A DNA stretch of 64,000 bases, taken from NCBI GenBank assembly GCA_963422275.1, contig OY729418.1:4526001-4590000 (forward strand), in the 5' to 3' direction. Below the pieces are notes generated by a model. The model had not been told where the DNA came from. It searched no databases and worked only from the letters and a program-made list of their open reading frames with translations. A program made the position numbers and the translations under genes. The DNA is from G963422275 sp963422275. GTDB taxonomy: Bacteria; Pseudomonadota; Alphaproteobacteria; Rhodobacterales; Rhodobacteraceae. Position 1 is the stretch's first letter. Every line of letters begins with the position of its first letter. Of this stretch, positions 16,940 through 25,639 are shown piece by piece.

Positions 16940-17623
16940 TCAGACCTCCTTCGCCGCCTTCAGCACGCCGCGCAAGTAATGGTCGTACGCGCCGCAACGG
17001 CATAGGTTTCCGGACATTGCCAGCCTGGCTTCGTCCACCGTAGGGTTCGAGTTGCGGTTCAGCAGGGAGACCGCCGCCACCACTTGGCCAGGCGTACAGA
17101 ATCCGCATTGCGGACCGATCTCCTCGATGAACGCCTTTTGAACCGGGTGCAAAGTGCCGTCCGCAGAGGCAATGCCCTCGACCGTCGTGATCTCCTTGTC
17201 GCGGACGCGATGCGTAAGCGTGGAGCACGAATAGACCGTCGCACCGTCTGCCATGACCGTGCATGCACCGCATTCCGCGTGGTTGCACCCGATCTTCGTT
17301 CCGATAAGCCCAAGGCGGTACCTTAGAGTGAACGCAAGCGTCTCGTTGGGCGCGGCTTCCACAGTGCGCTGCCTGCCGTTCACGGCCACCCTTATCAGCC
17401 GCTCGACCGCTCGTGCGTCTGCCCGCAGCGGCGAAGGCGCTGAAACCAGGTAAGCCGATCCCGCGATCGCCGTGCCCGAACACACTGCCCACCTCAGAAA
17501 CTTGCGCCGTGAAAGCCGCAAGGGCTTCCAAGTCGGCGGTTTCCGTCCGTTGGGCGCGATTTCGGAAGTGGCGGGCCGCGATGAATACTCGAGCGACGGA
17601 TCATATGGCCCGAAATTATCCAT
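16940..17623 (-). CDS. 2Fe-2S subunit with Tat signal, periplasmic aldehyde oxidoreductase type
   Basis: 227 residues from the ATG at 17623, preferred over the ATG 21 bases upstream because AGGGAGGAAAGAC precedes it. A twin-arginine signal (LRLSRRKFLRWAV, 36-48, then a hydrophobic stretch to about 62) marks export of the folded complex, as in E. coli PaoA. The mature part has the plant-type cluster motif GCNHAECGACTV (112-123) plus a further Cys near 133. The second cluster Cys are in GPQCGFCTPGQ and GNLCRCGAYDH. It heads the operon Fe-S, Mo, FAD, cytochrome b, hypothetical. Only this subunit has a signal, so the partners would travel with it. Confidence 0.9.
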   Translation of the reverse strand: MDNFGPYDPSLEYSSRPATSEIAPNGRKPPTWKPLRLSRRKFLRWAVCSGTAIAGSAYLVSAPSPLRADARAVERLIRVAVNGRQRTVEAAPNETLAFTLRYRLGLIGTKIGCNHAECGACTVMADGATVYSCSTLTHRVRDKEITTVEGIASADGTLHPVQKAFIEEIGPQCGFCTPGQVVAAVSLLNRNSNPTVDEARLAMSGNLCRCGAYDHYLRGVLKAAKEV

Positions 17624-17879
17624 GTCTTTCCTCCCTGATTTCAACTTAAATCCCCTCGTAGCGAGAGATGCGCAACGCGGTTACCACGGCCTAAAGGCGA
17701 CACATGCGCGAATGCGATGGTTACGCTACAATAATATTGTATCTGATGCGATTCGCACCGTCAAACGGCTCTTTGGCAGTGTCCCAGTTTGATCTTTTTT
17801 TGTTAGGAAAAATTAACTGAGGCACTACCGAATTCTTTTGCGCATCCGTTTAATACGGCGCTCGGAGAGAGGAAGGGGC

Positions 17880-18281
17880 ATGGAAGTATGGCTCGCGGAC
17901 CGTGTCAACAGACGCGTTGCACGGTCTCGCAACGAACCTTGGATCAAGTCCTTCGGAATAGGCACCATGATGTTCATGGCGGTATTTTCGTCGCCAGCGG
18001 CAGCGGACCGCCATTGCTCGCCAGCGACCGACTACTATTTCCAGAGCAGGGCCGAACTGCTCAAGGACGAATTGGACTGCCCGACGCGCATATCTGCCTC
18101 CTTGCGACTGCTTCTTGATGCCCGGAACCATGCGGCAGACTGTGGCTGTCCCAATCTCGAGGCAGTTATAAGCCAGCACTTGGAAGCCCGCAAGAATCCG
18201 AATGTCGAATGCGAAACGAATGTTCAGGAAGTGTTTGATTTGGAAGAGAAAATCACGCGCCTCTACGAAGATTGCGTTTGA
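17880..18281 (+). CDS. Hypothetical exported cysteine-containing protein
   Basis: About 133 residues from the ATG at 17880, chosen because GAGAGGAAGGGGC stands directly before it. After an Arg-rich start there is a hydrophobic segment (GIGTMMFMAVFSSPAAA, about 28-44) ending in an Ala-x-Ala-type cleavage site. A small mature domain follows with six cysteines (CSPATDYYF, LDCPTRI, CGC, VECET, DCV), suggesting disulphides in the periplasm. No family is recognised. It is divergent from the molybdoenzyme operon with about 250 bases between, so shared regulation is possible but not shown. Confidence 0.55.
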   Translation: MEVWLADRVNRRVARSRNEPWIKSFGIGTMMFMAVFSSPAAADRHCSPATDYYFQSRAELLKDELDCPTRISASLRLLLDARNHAADCGCPNLEAVISQHLEARKNPNVECETNVQEVFDLEEKITRLYEDCV

Positions 18282-18784
18282 GCGGATTGCAGTTCGGCCG
18301 TAATGGCAGCTCAGTGTTTGGTTGAATTTAAGGACAACGCATGTTTTACCGTTCCAGACCTTGCCTGCTAGGGGAACAAGCTGCAATTGGGGCCATGCGG
18401 AAGGAACCGGTGTAATGACTGGGGAGTCCGATGGCGTCGCGGAGGGGCCGACTTGCTATTCGAAGAGGTCAAGGGAGAGCGACCGCGTCAAGCCCGCTGA
18501 GTCCTCCACATTTCCGGCCGGGAACAGCGACAAGGCAAGGGCGTTATTGAATCGGTTTAAGATCTTGGCGGCATTTCGCGACAAAGCGGTCGCGCTACGT
18601 GAGGAATAGCGAAGAGTTTTCGTGTCGGGCGGGTACCGCAAGGGTGCCGACATCGTGAACGGTATCGAAATTCCATTCCTTGATGACCGAGACTGAGAGT
18701 CCGGCACCCCTTTGAAATGGCGCTTATATACCAAAGTGACCAAGCTGACTTGGGTTCCGCAGGGACTCCGGCCATGATGGCGGG
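18282..18784. other. No identifiable gene (503 bases)
   Basis: Short frames occur on both strands (about 95 codons each) but overlap each other, have no family resemblance and lack good ribosome sites. I see no tRNA, clear terminator or repeat end. It probably contains decayed sequence at the left side of the transposase cassette. Confidence 0.4.
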
Positions 18785-19198
18785 ATGCATTGGTTCTCTC
18801 AATTCGCCCAAGAGGCGCTCACCGTCATCCTCGGTCAAGGCTATGCGCTTTGCATCCTGGGCGGCTGCGTGGCGGGGATCGTGACCATGATCCTGCCGCG
18901 CTGGATTCGTCGTCGTCTTCTCAAACGGACCATCGAGCAGGCATATATGGCCCTTCGGAACGTTTGCGAGCCATTGACGTTGAACCCCGAATGCATGAAG
19001 TCACATGCAAGGGATCTGGTGAACGCCATGCTTGGGCGGCTTCGCCGGGCCAACCTGCATCCGCCAGACAGGTGTGACCGTAGCGATGAGTCCTTCGCCG
19101 AGTGGTTCGCGTTCCTCGGCAGATTGCGAGAGGACCTCAGTCAGGAGAGAGCGAAAACGGAAGATGAGCGACATTTTCCTGTTGCAATCCCCGCATGA
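18785..19198 (+). CDS. Hypothetical protein with one membrane helix
   Basis: 137 residues. An N-terminal helix (YALCILGGCVAGIVTMILPRW, about 20-40) is followed by a basic stretch RWIRRRLLKRT and a soluble helical remainder rich in Arg and Glu. No known domain is recognised. It ends 31 bases before the transposase start in the same direction and may be a passenger of that element or an unrelated resident. Confidence that it is a real gene is moderate because of its clean hydrophobic/basic boundary. Confidence 0.45.
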   Translation: MHWFSQFAQEALTVILGQGYALCILGGCVAGIVTMILPRWIRRRLLKRTIEQAYMALRNVCEPLTLNPECMKSHARDLVNAMLGRLRRANLHPPDRCDRSDESFAEWFAFLGRLREDLSQERAKTEDERHFPVAIPA

Positions 19199-19229
19199 AA
19201 ATGTCACTGTACTTGCGCAATCAGAAGGC

Positions 19230-20225
19230 ATGAACATGGCTCGCAACGCACCCGGCAAGCACTGTCGCAAGGGGCTTTCGCTGGTCGAGATCACCCGGAT
19301 GTTCCCGGATGACGAGGCGGCCCGCGCATGGATCGAGGGCATTCGCTGGCCGGAGGGGCCGCGTTGCCCGCATTGCGAGAGCGACCGCATTCAGCACCCG
19401 GTGGCGCACAAGACGATGACGCATCGCTGTCGCGCCTGCCGGAAGCGGTTCTCGGTCCGCACCGGGACGCCGATGCAGTCGAGCAAGCTGGACCTGCAAA
19501 TCTGGGTGCTGGCCGTGTATCTGCTGAACACCTGCCTCAAGGGTTCGGCCAGCATGAAGCTGCACCGGGACCTGGGCGTGACGCAGAAAACCGCTTGGCA
19601 TCTGGCACACCGCATCCGCGAGTCATGGGACGGCGCTGGCGGACTGTTCTCCGGTCCAGTGGAGACCGACGAGACCCATATCGGCGGCAAGCGGAAGAAT
19701 ATGAGCAACGCCAAGCGCAAGGAGCTGGCGGAAGCCGGCGCCGGGCGCGGGACCGTCGGCAAGGCGGCCGTCGTGGGCGTCAAGGACCGGGCCAGCAACC
19801 GGGTCTCGGCGCAGCGCGTCTCCCAGACCGACGCCAGCGCGCTACAGGGCTTCGTCCGGGACCATGCCGCGCCCGGCGCGACGCTCTGCACCGATGAGGC
19901 GTCCGCCTGTCGCGGGATGCCCGAATATGTCCATGAGGCGGTCAATCATGGCGTCGGCGAGTTCGTCCGGGGACAGGCGCATTGCAACGGGATGGAATCG
20001 TTCTGGAGCCTCCTGAAGCGCGGCTGTCAGGGGACCTTCCACAAGTTCTCCGAGAAGCATCTGGACCGCTATGTTCGGGAGTTCGCCGGGCGGCACAACA
20101 TCCGCCCGCGCGACACGCTGGACATGATGCAGTCCGTCGTCATCAGCATGGCCGGGAAGCGCCTGCGCTGCAAAGACCTCATCGCAGACAACGGCTTTCC
20201 CTCCGGCGCAAGGCCCGGCGCATGA
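19230..20225 (+). CDS. IS1595-family (ISXO2-like) transposase
   Basis: About 331 residues. An N-terminal zinc ribbon is present: WPEGPRCPHCESDRI, then HRCRACRKRFSVRTGTPM (Cys pairs near residues 44-47 and 66-69). Then comes IWVLAVYLLNTCLKGSASMK and the DDE catalytic core: VETDETHIGGKRKNM (first Asp), LCTDEASACRGMPE (second Asp), and the closing GMESFWSLLKRGCQGTFHKF with the N/E position of this family. The protein looks intact. Start codons further upstream are possible but add residues that do not look like the family. Its stop overlaps the ATG of a DNA methyltransferase remnant (ATGA), unusual for a plain insertion sequence and typical of a cassette with passengers. Confidence 0.85.
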   Translation: MNMARNAPGKHCRKGLSLVEITRMFPDDEAARAWIEGIRWPEGPRCPHCESDRIQHPVAHKTMTHRCRACRKRFSVRTGTPMQSSKLDLQIWVLAVYLLNTCLKGSASMKLHRDLGVTQKTAWHLAHRIRESWDGAGGLFSGPVETDETHIGGKRKNMSNAKRKELAEAGAGRGTVGKAAVVGVKDRASNRVSAQRVSQTDASALQGFVRDHAAPGATLCTDEASACRGMPEYVHEAVNHGVGEFVRGQAHCNGMESFWSLLKRGCQGTFHKFSEKHLDRYVREFAGRHNIRPRDTLDMMQSVVISMAGKRLRCKDLIADNGFPSGARPGA

Positions 20226-20600
20226 CAGCCATTCTCGGGCATGGCGCAGTGGACCCGGCGCCGTCTTCGCCGCGACGGAAGGTCCGCAACGGAGTTCCGG
20301 CCAACGACCTTGCGCGGAGCGCCTGCGAAGACGGCAAGATCGACTGCGTTGTTCTGGATCCGCCGTATATGCATTCGCCGGGAGGGACCGCTCACACTGG
20401 TCACAAGCCGTTCGAGGCGCACTGTCGGAACAACGGAACCGGACTGGTGGCAAATACCATGAAGCGGTGCTGGGGACCTTTGCCGCGCCGCCGGATTGGA
20501 AGCGTGGCGCGTCCTGCGGGAACGGGGCGTCCTCATCGTTAAATGCCAGGATGAGGTTTGCGCGAACACGGCTTCGAGACAGGCAACGGCAACCGAACAT
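20222..20600 (+). pseudogene. DNA methyltransferase remnant coupled to the transposase
   Basis: From an ATG overlapping the transposase stop, the frame gives DGKIDCVVLDPPYMHSPGGT, with catalytic motif IV DPPY, and HKPFEAHCRNN. A second frame has GKYHEAVLGTF, and a third EAWRVLRERGVLIVKCQDEV. These three blocks occur in the same order in phage-type DNA methylases known to me. Two frameshifts separate them. The C-terminal end is missing; sequence passes directly into the next gene, so a deletion probably fused two genes. It is not functional as read. Confidence 0.6.
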
Positions 20601-20929
20601 CGAAGACGGACATGCGCATCGGAACCCGGCGCTTCGCGGTCAAAGCCGCCTCGCTCGGCGCGAAGGGGATTTTCCAGTTCAATCATGTCCGTCTCGACCG
20701 GCAATATGACTTCTTGCTGTGCATTGGCGTCTGCCCGTCCGAAATCCGGTTCGCTATATGGCGCAAGGGCGCTGTCGCCGAAGGCGATGCCGGGAGCCTT
20801 GTCCGCATGGCTGAAGGACAGGCCGTCACCTGCAAGATCACCAAGCGGCTGGACGCCATGTCGCCGATAGAGCTTCTGCCAACCGTCATAACCGACATGT
20901 TGGGTCTTGAACCAAGAGGAAAACCATGA
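20558..20929 (+). CDS. Possible PD-(D/E)XK nuclease-like protein, N-terminally truncated
   Basis: 123 residues. The block TDMRIGTRRFAVKAASLGAK has the layout of a restriction-type nuclease core (Asp, a short strand turn, then x-V-K), but the residue two before Lys is Ala where Glu or Asp is normal. It is followed by GIFQFNHVRLDRQYDFLLCI, FAIWRKG and VTCKITKR, strand-rich and reminiscent of endonucleases paired with solitary methylases. The N-terminus runs out of the broken methylase, so its own start is probably lost. Nuclease assignment is an inference; activity is doubtful. Its stop overlaps the next small gene (ATGA). Confidence 0.45.
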   Translation: MREHGFETGNGNRTSKTDMRIGTRRFAVKAASLGAKGIFQFNHVRLDRQYDFLLCIGVCPSEIRFAIWRKGAVAEGDAGSLVRMAEGQAVTCKITKRLDAMSPIELLPTVITDMLGLEPRGKP

Positions 20930-21075
20930 CCGCGAAGCCGAAGCGCGGTCGGCCGGTAGAGAAGCCGCTGCCGGAGCCGATCCCGGACACGCCGGAGAAC
21001 ATCATGCGGGCGGTGCTGGCGACGCCGAACAAGCGCGACGACGAGTGGGACCATCTCAAACCCAAGACCTGCTGA
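20926..21075 (+). CDS. 49-residue charged small protein, coupled to the nuclease-like gene
   Basis: The ATG overlaps the preceding stop (ATGA), with AAGAGGAAAACC just upstream as ribosome site. The product starts MTAKPKRGRPVEKPLPEPIP, continues DTPENIMRAVLATPNK and ends DEWDHLKPKTC: a basic AT-hook-like GRP segment, a proline stretch, then a short helix. No family name is known to me. The strict overlap with its neighbour argues that it is a real member of the cassette, for example a small DNA-binding or accessory protein. Confidence 0.55.
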   Translation: MTAKPKRGRPVEKPLPEPIPDTPENIMRAVLATPNKRDDEWDHLKPKTC

Positions 21076-22420
21076 CGCCAGGATGATGGTCACTCATGTA
21101 TATAACCCCCTTTGCAATAGGCTATTTGCGATAGTGTCGAAAATCGGTGACGAAGGAAGACTGTCGCGAATGCCCCGTCCGATCATGGAAATGGACACCG
21201 ACAGATTCCGGAGGCTATCCCGAGGTGCAATCGAGGGGGAGCCAGATGGATTTCTTCATGGCAATGGTTGCTGGGCATGCGGCCCGAGACCGGGCGCTTG
21301 AGCATGCGCCAAAGGCGCGCCGCGACTTCATGCCGTTCCGCGGCGTGGGGGCGTAACCGGCCTTCAACGCAATGATCCTGAACCTGCTCCAAGCCGCCGT
21401 CCGGATCGACCCAAGGCTACCGGCAGACACCCGCATTCATCCATCGGCAACCGTCGACCGCGGAACCAGACCAAAAAACCGCAAAATCGGATATCAAGCC
21501 AGCTTTCGCACCATGCCCAATCTCGTAGATCACAGCACCTCTCACGCCGACCCCTTTTCTCGTCGTGACTGGAAACACGCGGGTCTGCAACTCGGTTGGC
21601 ATCCGTGCCCAGGGAGGAGCGGAGGGAACAACAGTCGGATGGACAGAGACAAATGAGGGCTTCGCAACCAAGTCGGACATCAAGCAGAAGTTCTTTCACG
21701 TGTTTCACGAGACGCGAGGCCTCATCTCTCTTTTCTTTGGGTCTCGTCGTAGAACATCGACCGCTCGATCACAATTTTCTGGGCAACCAAGTATATTGGC
21801 CCGGAAATCTTGAGCGACCTCTATCCCGCAGTCCAACTAGGACGGTGTGAGGCTCTACATCCCGCGCCGGCAGCGGGTCTACATCAACCGAAACGAGTAG
21901 CTAGAGGATCTCGTGCGGCACAAGGCCAACCGCATTTTGCCAGAGAACTTGCCTGGCCTTGACTCACGGGTGATCCTGTCGTTCCGCCGCATGACAATAC
22001 GCGGCCCTCGAATTGCAGACGCTCGGGACAGCGCTGGACTCACCTATTAATGTAGGAAGGCTCCCGACGAAAACATCCGTGCCTACTCGTCGCATGGTTG
22101 GAGCGGCACGGCATCTCTTGGCAGGTAATCCACCTTCGGCCGCGCGTCGACGGCAAACCTGAAACGCTATTCCTCCACCCTTGTGCCGCGCATGTTCTAA
22201 CCCATTCACTCGTTCGACCCGGAGTGCTTCGCGGAGACCTTCGACAACATCGTCAAGAAGAAGGACGATGTCTGGCGCCAAGCTTGAATCGAGTAGCGGG
22301 GGCTACAATGCACGCTTTCAAAGACAAGCCGTTCGTGCCCCATATTAGAGACTGTCGCCAATTGCGAAGACGGTTCATCCGATATGAATCACCCTGAATT
22401 GAGGGTTCGCTACAGTGACA
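21076..22420. other. Decayed sequence without an identifiable intact gene (1.35 kb)
   Basis: Fragments with coding flavour occur on the + strand, for example LVRHKANRILPENLPGLDSR near 21911-21970, WLERHGISWQVIHLRP near 22090-22140 and SFDPECFAETFDNIVKKKDD near 22210-22270. They are separated by stops and shifts and resemble no family I can name. They may derive from one lost gene. No tRNA, repeat array or insertion-sequence end was seen. Confidence 0.4.
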
Positions 22421-22915
22421 TCAATTGCCAAGACGGGAATTTGTTTTAGATGAAAAAAATTATTTATCAATAGCTTAATCAATTATTTTAACAGAAAATA
22501 TTTCAAGAACGGTGATATTGCCGACTTGTCGGAGTGCAACGCAAAAGAATGGGTTTCTGTGGCTCCGCGCATCAAGCGACTCATGGATGTCACTTTGCCA
22601 GCTTGAATTGGCATGGCCGCAAGTTCCTGCAGCTAGCGTCGCGAGATAACAGCTTCCGGTCCATCGTGTGCAGGACAAACATGATCGCAGTCGAATGGCC
22701 ATCGACCTCGCAGTTGAAAAACGGGTGAAAAATCGGTGACATGCTGTCATTGGGATGAAGCATTGTGACGATGCGCTGACCGAAAAGGCGGGGTTTTATG
22801 ACTACATAAAGCATATCGACAACTACATGGGATTACATGAGAGCGCACGAATACGCTTAAGAACAAAAAATTGATGTTGTCGACGTATTGGATGGAAAAC
22901 GAGCTTGAAACTCTT
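22421..22915. other. AT-rich non-coding stretch (about 495 bases)
   Basis: The composition shifts sharply to A+T around 22430-22510 (runs of A and T), unlike the flanks, and returns gradually. No credible gene is seen. The stretch ends where the IS1595-type remnant begins at 22916. Confidence 0.4.
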
Positions 22916-23300
22916 GGCTCAATTTGCAATTCGTGGGCATGGCTGATGGACTGGCTGGTGATTTGCATTGGACATGGGGGACAAGCGGATGAATCGGGTG
23001 CGGTTTCGGGACTGGGTCTCCAACATCGATGAACTGACGGCGGCACGGTGCCCTGCGGCAAGACGCGCGGTCTCCGCCGCTATCGCTGCAAGTCCTGCGG
23101 CCGGACTTTCGGCACCCTGCACATCCAGACGGTCAACAGCCGCCACAAGCCAGATCAAGGGCTTCCGCGGCATCGCCACCAAGTGCCTGGACAGCTGTCC
23201 GAGGTGGTTCCACCTCGTCGCGCTCGGCAGGCATCCATCGCCGTGAGCCTGCCTCGTGGCGGCCAGCGCCAGGACAGGCATGCAATTCACGAATTGAGCC
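22916..23300 (+). mobile_element. Internally deleted IS1595-type element (GGCTCAATT family, copy 2)
   Basis: It is bounded by inverted ends: GGCTCAATTTGCAATTCGTG at 22916 and GAATTGAGCC closing at 23300. The bases just outside, CTCTT on the left and its complement on the right, extend the inversion. The inside carries parts of a transposase (RYRCKSCGRTFGTL zinc ribbon; then the far C-terminal part) with the middle deleted. It is about 385 bp long and cannot move by itself. Confidence 0.6.
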
Positions 23301-23840
23301 AAGAGATTTGAACGCCAAGAAACGCTCAATTTGCAAACTGCAGGCATGATATGGACTGCTCCGCCGTTCAAGACGGTTGCAAACTGCCGCATTCGATCAT
23401 GCATCGCGGCAGGGACAGGCATGCTGGCGGGAGCCAAAGGCTGTCCCGAGCTGCAACCGGGAGAGAGCGGCGTGGATTTGTTCATGGCGATGGTTGCCAG
23501 GCGGGTGGACGGGACAATGCGCTTCGCAAGGCGGAGGCCTCGACCGACCTGGCGGGGCCGGTGCCGGTTCCCGGCCCGGTGCGCTCGGCCCAGGGCCTGC
23601 CGGTTTCGCCGGTTTCCTGTGCGGCTTCAGCCGCGCCGTCAGGTCGGGACCGTGGCTGGGGCGGGACTTCGGTCGGGGATCATGTTCCGGGCCGTCCGGG
23701 GGCATCCGCAATCATTTGCGGCAACTGCCAGACGCCCGGCCAGCTTCGGAAACCGGAATGCAGAGCGAAAAACCGCTTTCGCAAGGTCTTGCGTCATGCA
23801 ACAATCGGACACGAGGGCATTTGAAACGGGATGCGGGGCG
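23301..23840. other. No identifiable gene (540 bases)
   Basis: A second short CGCTCAATTTGC end-like sequence occurs at 23322-23333, suggesting another truncated element of the same family. The rest is GC-rich, open in several frames at once, and gives no recognisable protein. Confidence 0.35.
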
Positions 23841-24134
23841 ATGGCGCAGGAGGTACCGGGGAGCGTGCGTCTTGAGGGGCTGACAGTCGTGCAGCCGTTT
23901 CAGGCGTTTCCGGACAATGCGGTCGCCAAGCGCTGGTACGAGCAACAGCCGCGGCCCGAAGCCCGGTTTTGCCTTCACTGTGGATTGACCGATGCGCCAG
24001 CCGTCGCGCGCCGCAAGTTCCAGCCGTGCCATTGCCGCGACTCTCCCGACGCAAGGCGAAATGGTCTTTTCAGGCGCATGATTTTCAATGCGCGCTCAGG
24101 ACGGGAAAGCGCAAGGGAGGGGATTGGCTCATGA
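23841..24134 (+). pseudogene. N-terminal zinc-ribbon fragment of an IS1595-type transposase
   Basis: From the ATG at 23841: FQAFPDNAVAKRWYEQQ, then ARFCLHCGLTDAPAVARRKF and PCHCRDS. This is the N-terminal helix and zinc ribbon of an IS1595-family transposase with its two Cys pairs still visible. The DDE domain is absent; the frame ends at the start of the ankyrin gene. It belongs to a different subgroup from the intact transposase at 19230. Confidence 0.5.
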
Positions 24135-25410
24135 ACGCAACTGCATTCGACACGCTTGCGTTAGCGCTTGCTCTGTCGCTGGCCCATCCCGCAACCGCAA
24201 CGGACTGCGACAACTGGAACACGGAGGCATTTGCGGGCGCATCCATTGAAATTGTGCGGGGCTGCCTGTCCGCCGGCACCGACCCGAACGCGCGCACCAA
24301 GAATGGCATGACGCCCCTTCACCTCGCGGCGGAATGGGGCGCTCGCCCGGAGGCTGTCAGGGCTGCCTGTCCGCCGGCGCCGACCCGAACGCGCGCACCA
24401 AGAATGGCATGACGCCCCTTCACCTCGCGGCGGAATCGAGCGATTACCCGGAGGTTGTCGCATTGTTGGAGGCCGGCGCCGACCCGAACGCGCCCGCCAA
24501 GAACGGCATGACGCCCCTTCACCTCGCGGCGGGATGGAGCGATCACCCGGAGGTTGTCGGGGCATTGCTGGAGGACGGCGCCGACCCGAACGCGCGCACC
24601 AAGTACGACGAGACGCCCCTTCACTACGCGGCGAGATGGAGCGATCACCCGGGGGTTGTCGGGGCATTGCTGGAGGCCGGCGCCGACCCGAACGCGCACG
24701 GCGGCGAGGACGGCGAGACGCCCCTTCACTACGCGGCGGAATTGAGCGATCACCCGGAGGTTATCGGGGCATTGCTGGAGGACGGCGCCGACCCGAACGC
24801 GCGCGCCAAGAACGGCAGGACGCCCCTTCACTACGCGGCGAGATGGAGCGATCACCCGGAGGTTGTCGGGGCATTGCTGGAGGCCGCCGACCCGAACGCG
24901 CGCGCCAAGAACGGCAGGACACCCCTTCACATCGCGGCGGAATTGAGCGATCACCCGGAGGTTGTCGGGGCATTGCTGGAGGCCGGCGCCGACCCGAACG
25001 CGCGCACCAAGAACGGCAGGACACCCCTTCACATCGCGGCGGAATTGAGCGATCACCCGGAGGTTGTCGGGGCATTGCTGGAGGCCGGCGCCGACCCGAA
25101 CGCGCGCACCAAGAACGGCAGGACACCCCTTCACATCGCGGCGGAATTGAGCGATCACCCGGAGGTTGTCGGGGCATTGCTGGAGGCCGGCGCCAACCCG
25201 AACGCGCGCACCAAGAACGGCAGGACGCCCCTTCACGTCGCGGCGAGATGGAGCGCTCGCCCGGAGGCTGTCGAGGCATTGCTGGAGGCCGGCGCCGACC
25301 CGAACGCGCGCAACAAGGACGGCGAGACACCATTTGCTCTCGCGGACGCAAACGAGTCGCTGAGGGGAACCGAAATCTATTGGCGCCTCAACGATGCCAG
25401 GTGGCAATAG
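24131..25410 (+). CDS. Secreted ankyrin-repeat protein, probably frameshifted
   Basis: The ATG at 24131 starts a signal peptide (LALALALSLAHPATATDC, cleavage likely near residue 24) and the first ankyrin repeat, GADPNARTKNGMTPLHLAAE-like. At about 24360 the frame changes by one base, next to a repeated GGCTGCCTGTCCGCCGGC block; the rest, to 25410, is open in the other frame with about ten repeats of 33-34 residues. Typical cores are DPNARTKNGRTPLHIAA and SDHPEVVGALLEAGA. One repeat has lost a Gly codon near 24887. Secreted ankyrin proteins mediate protein contacts and are frequent in host-associated bacteria. Ordinary length would be about 425 residues if the shift were repaired. The shift may be a real inactivation, a slippage product or an assembly error. 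Confidence 0.6.
24445..25295 (+). repeat. Tandem 102-bp repeats coding for ankyrin units
   Basis: Units begin at GAGGTTGTCGGGGCATTGCT, found for example at 24859, 24958, 25060 and 25162, with a variant at 25264. Spacing is 102 bp except 99 bp where one codon was lost. The three units between about 24958 and 25260 are almost identical base for base, which implies recent duplication and makes the array prone to expansion and contraction. Confidence 0.8.
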
Positions 25411-25639
25411 CTGCCGTCATCCGTCCCCGCGCTTCCTGCCTGCCGCTGGCAGGAAGCGGAAAGGCAGGGCGCCCTCTCTGTTCCGCCAGGTTCCGTCGGC
25501 GCGGCCTTGTCCTCCGGCCCAAAGGCGAACGGCACTCCTGGGCGCATTTCGGAAATTCCTTCAGGCTGGATCGCGGCAGTCTGCCCGACCCGCCACCGGC
25601 GATCATCGCGCCCCGCGAAAACGACCCTGGAAACCGTTT

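Noticed and set aside
19032..19229. Longer N-terminus for the IS1595 transposase
   Set aside because: The extra residues overlap the upstream gene in another frame and do not resemble transposase; the zinc-ribbon family begins near 19230.
24445..25295. Regular 102-bp repeats as a possible CRISPR array
   Set aside because: The units are contiguous, have no unique spacers, and encode ankyrin repeats in frame.
24319..25407. Long minus-strand frame (362 codons) opposite the ankyrin gene
   Set aside because: It is the mirror of a GC-rich tandem repeat; the + strand gives proper ankyrin motifs and a signal peptide, whereas the minus product is a low-complexity repeat without family character.
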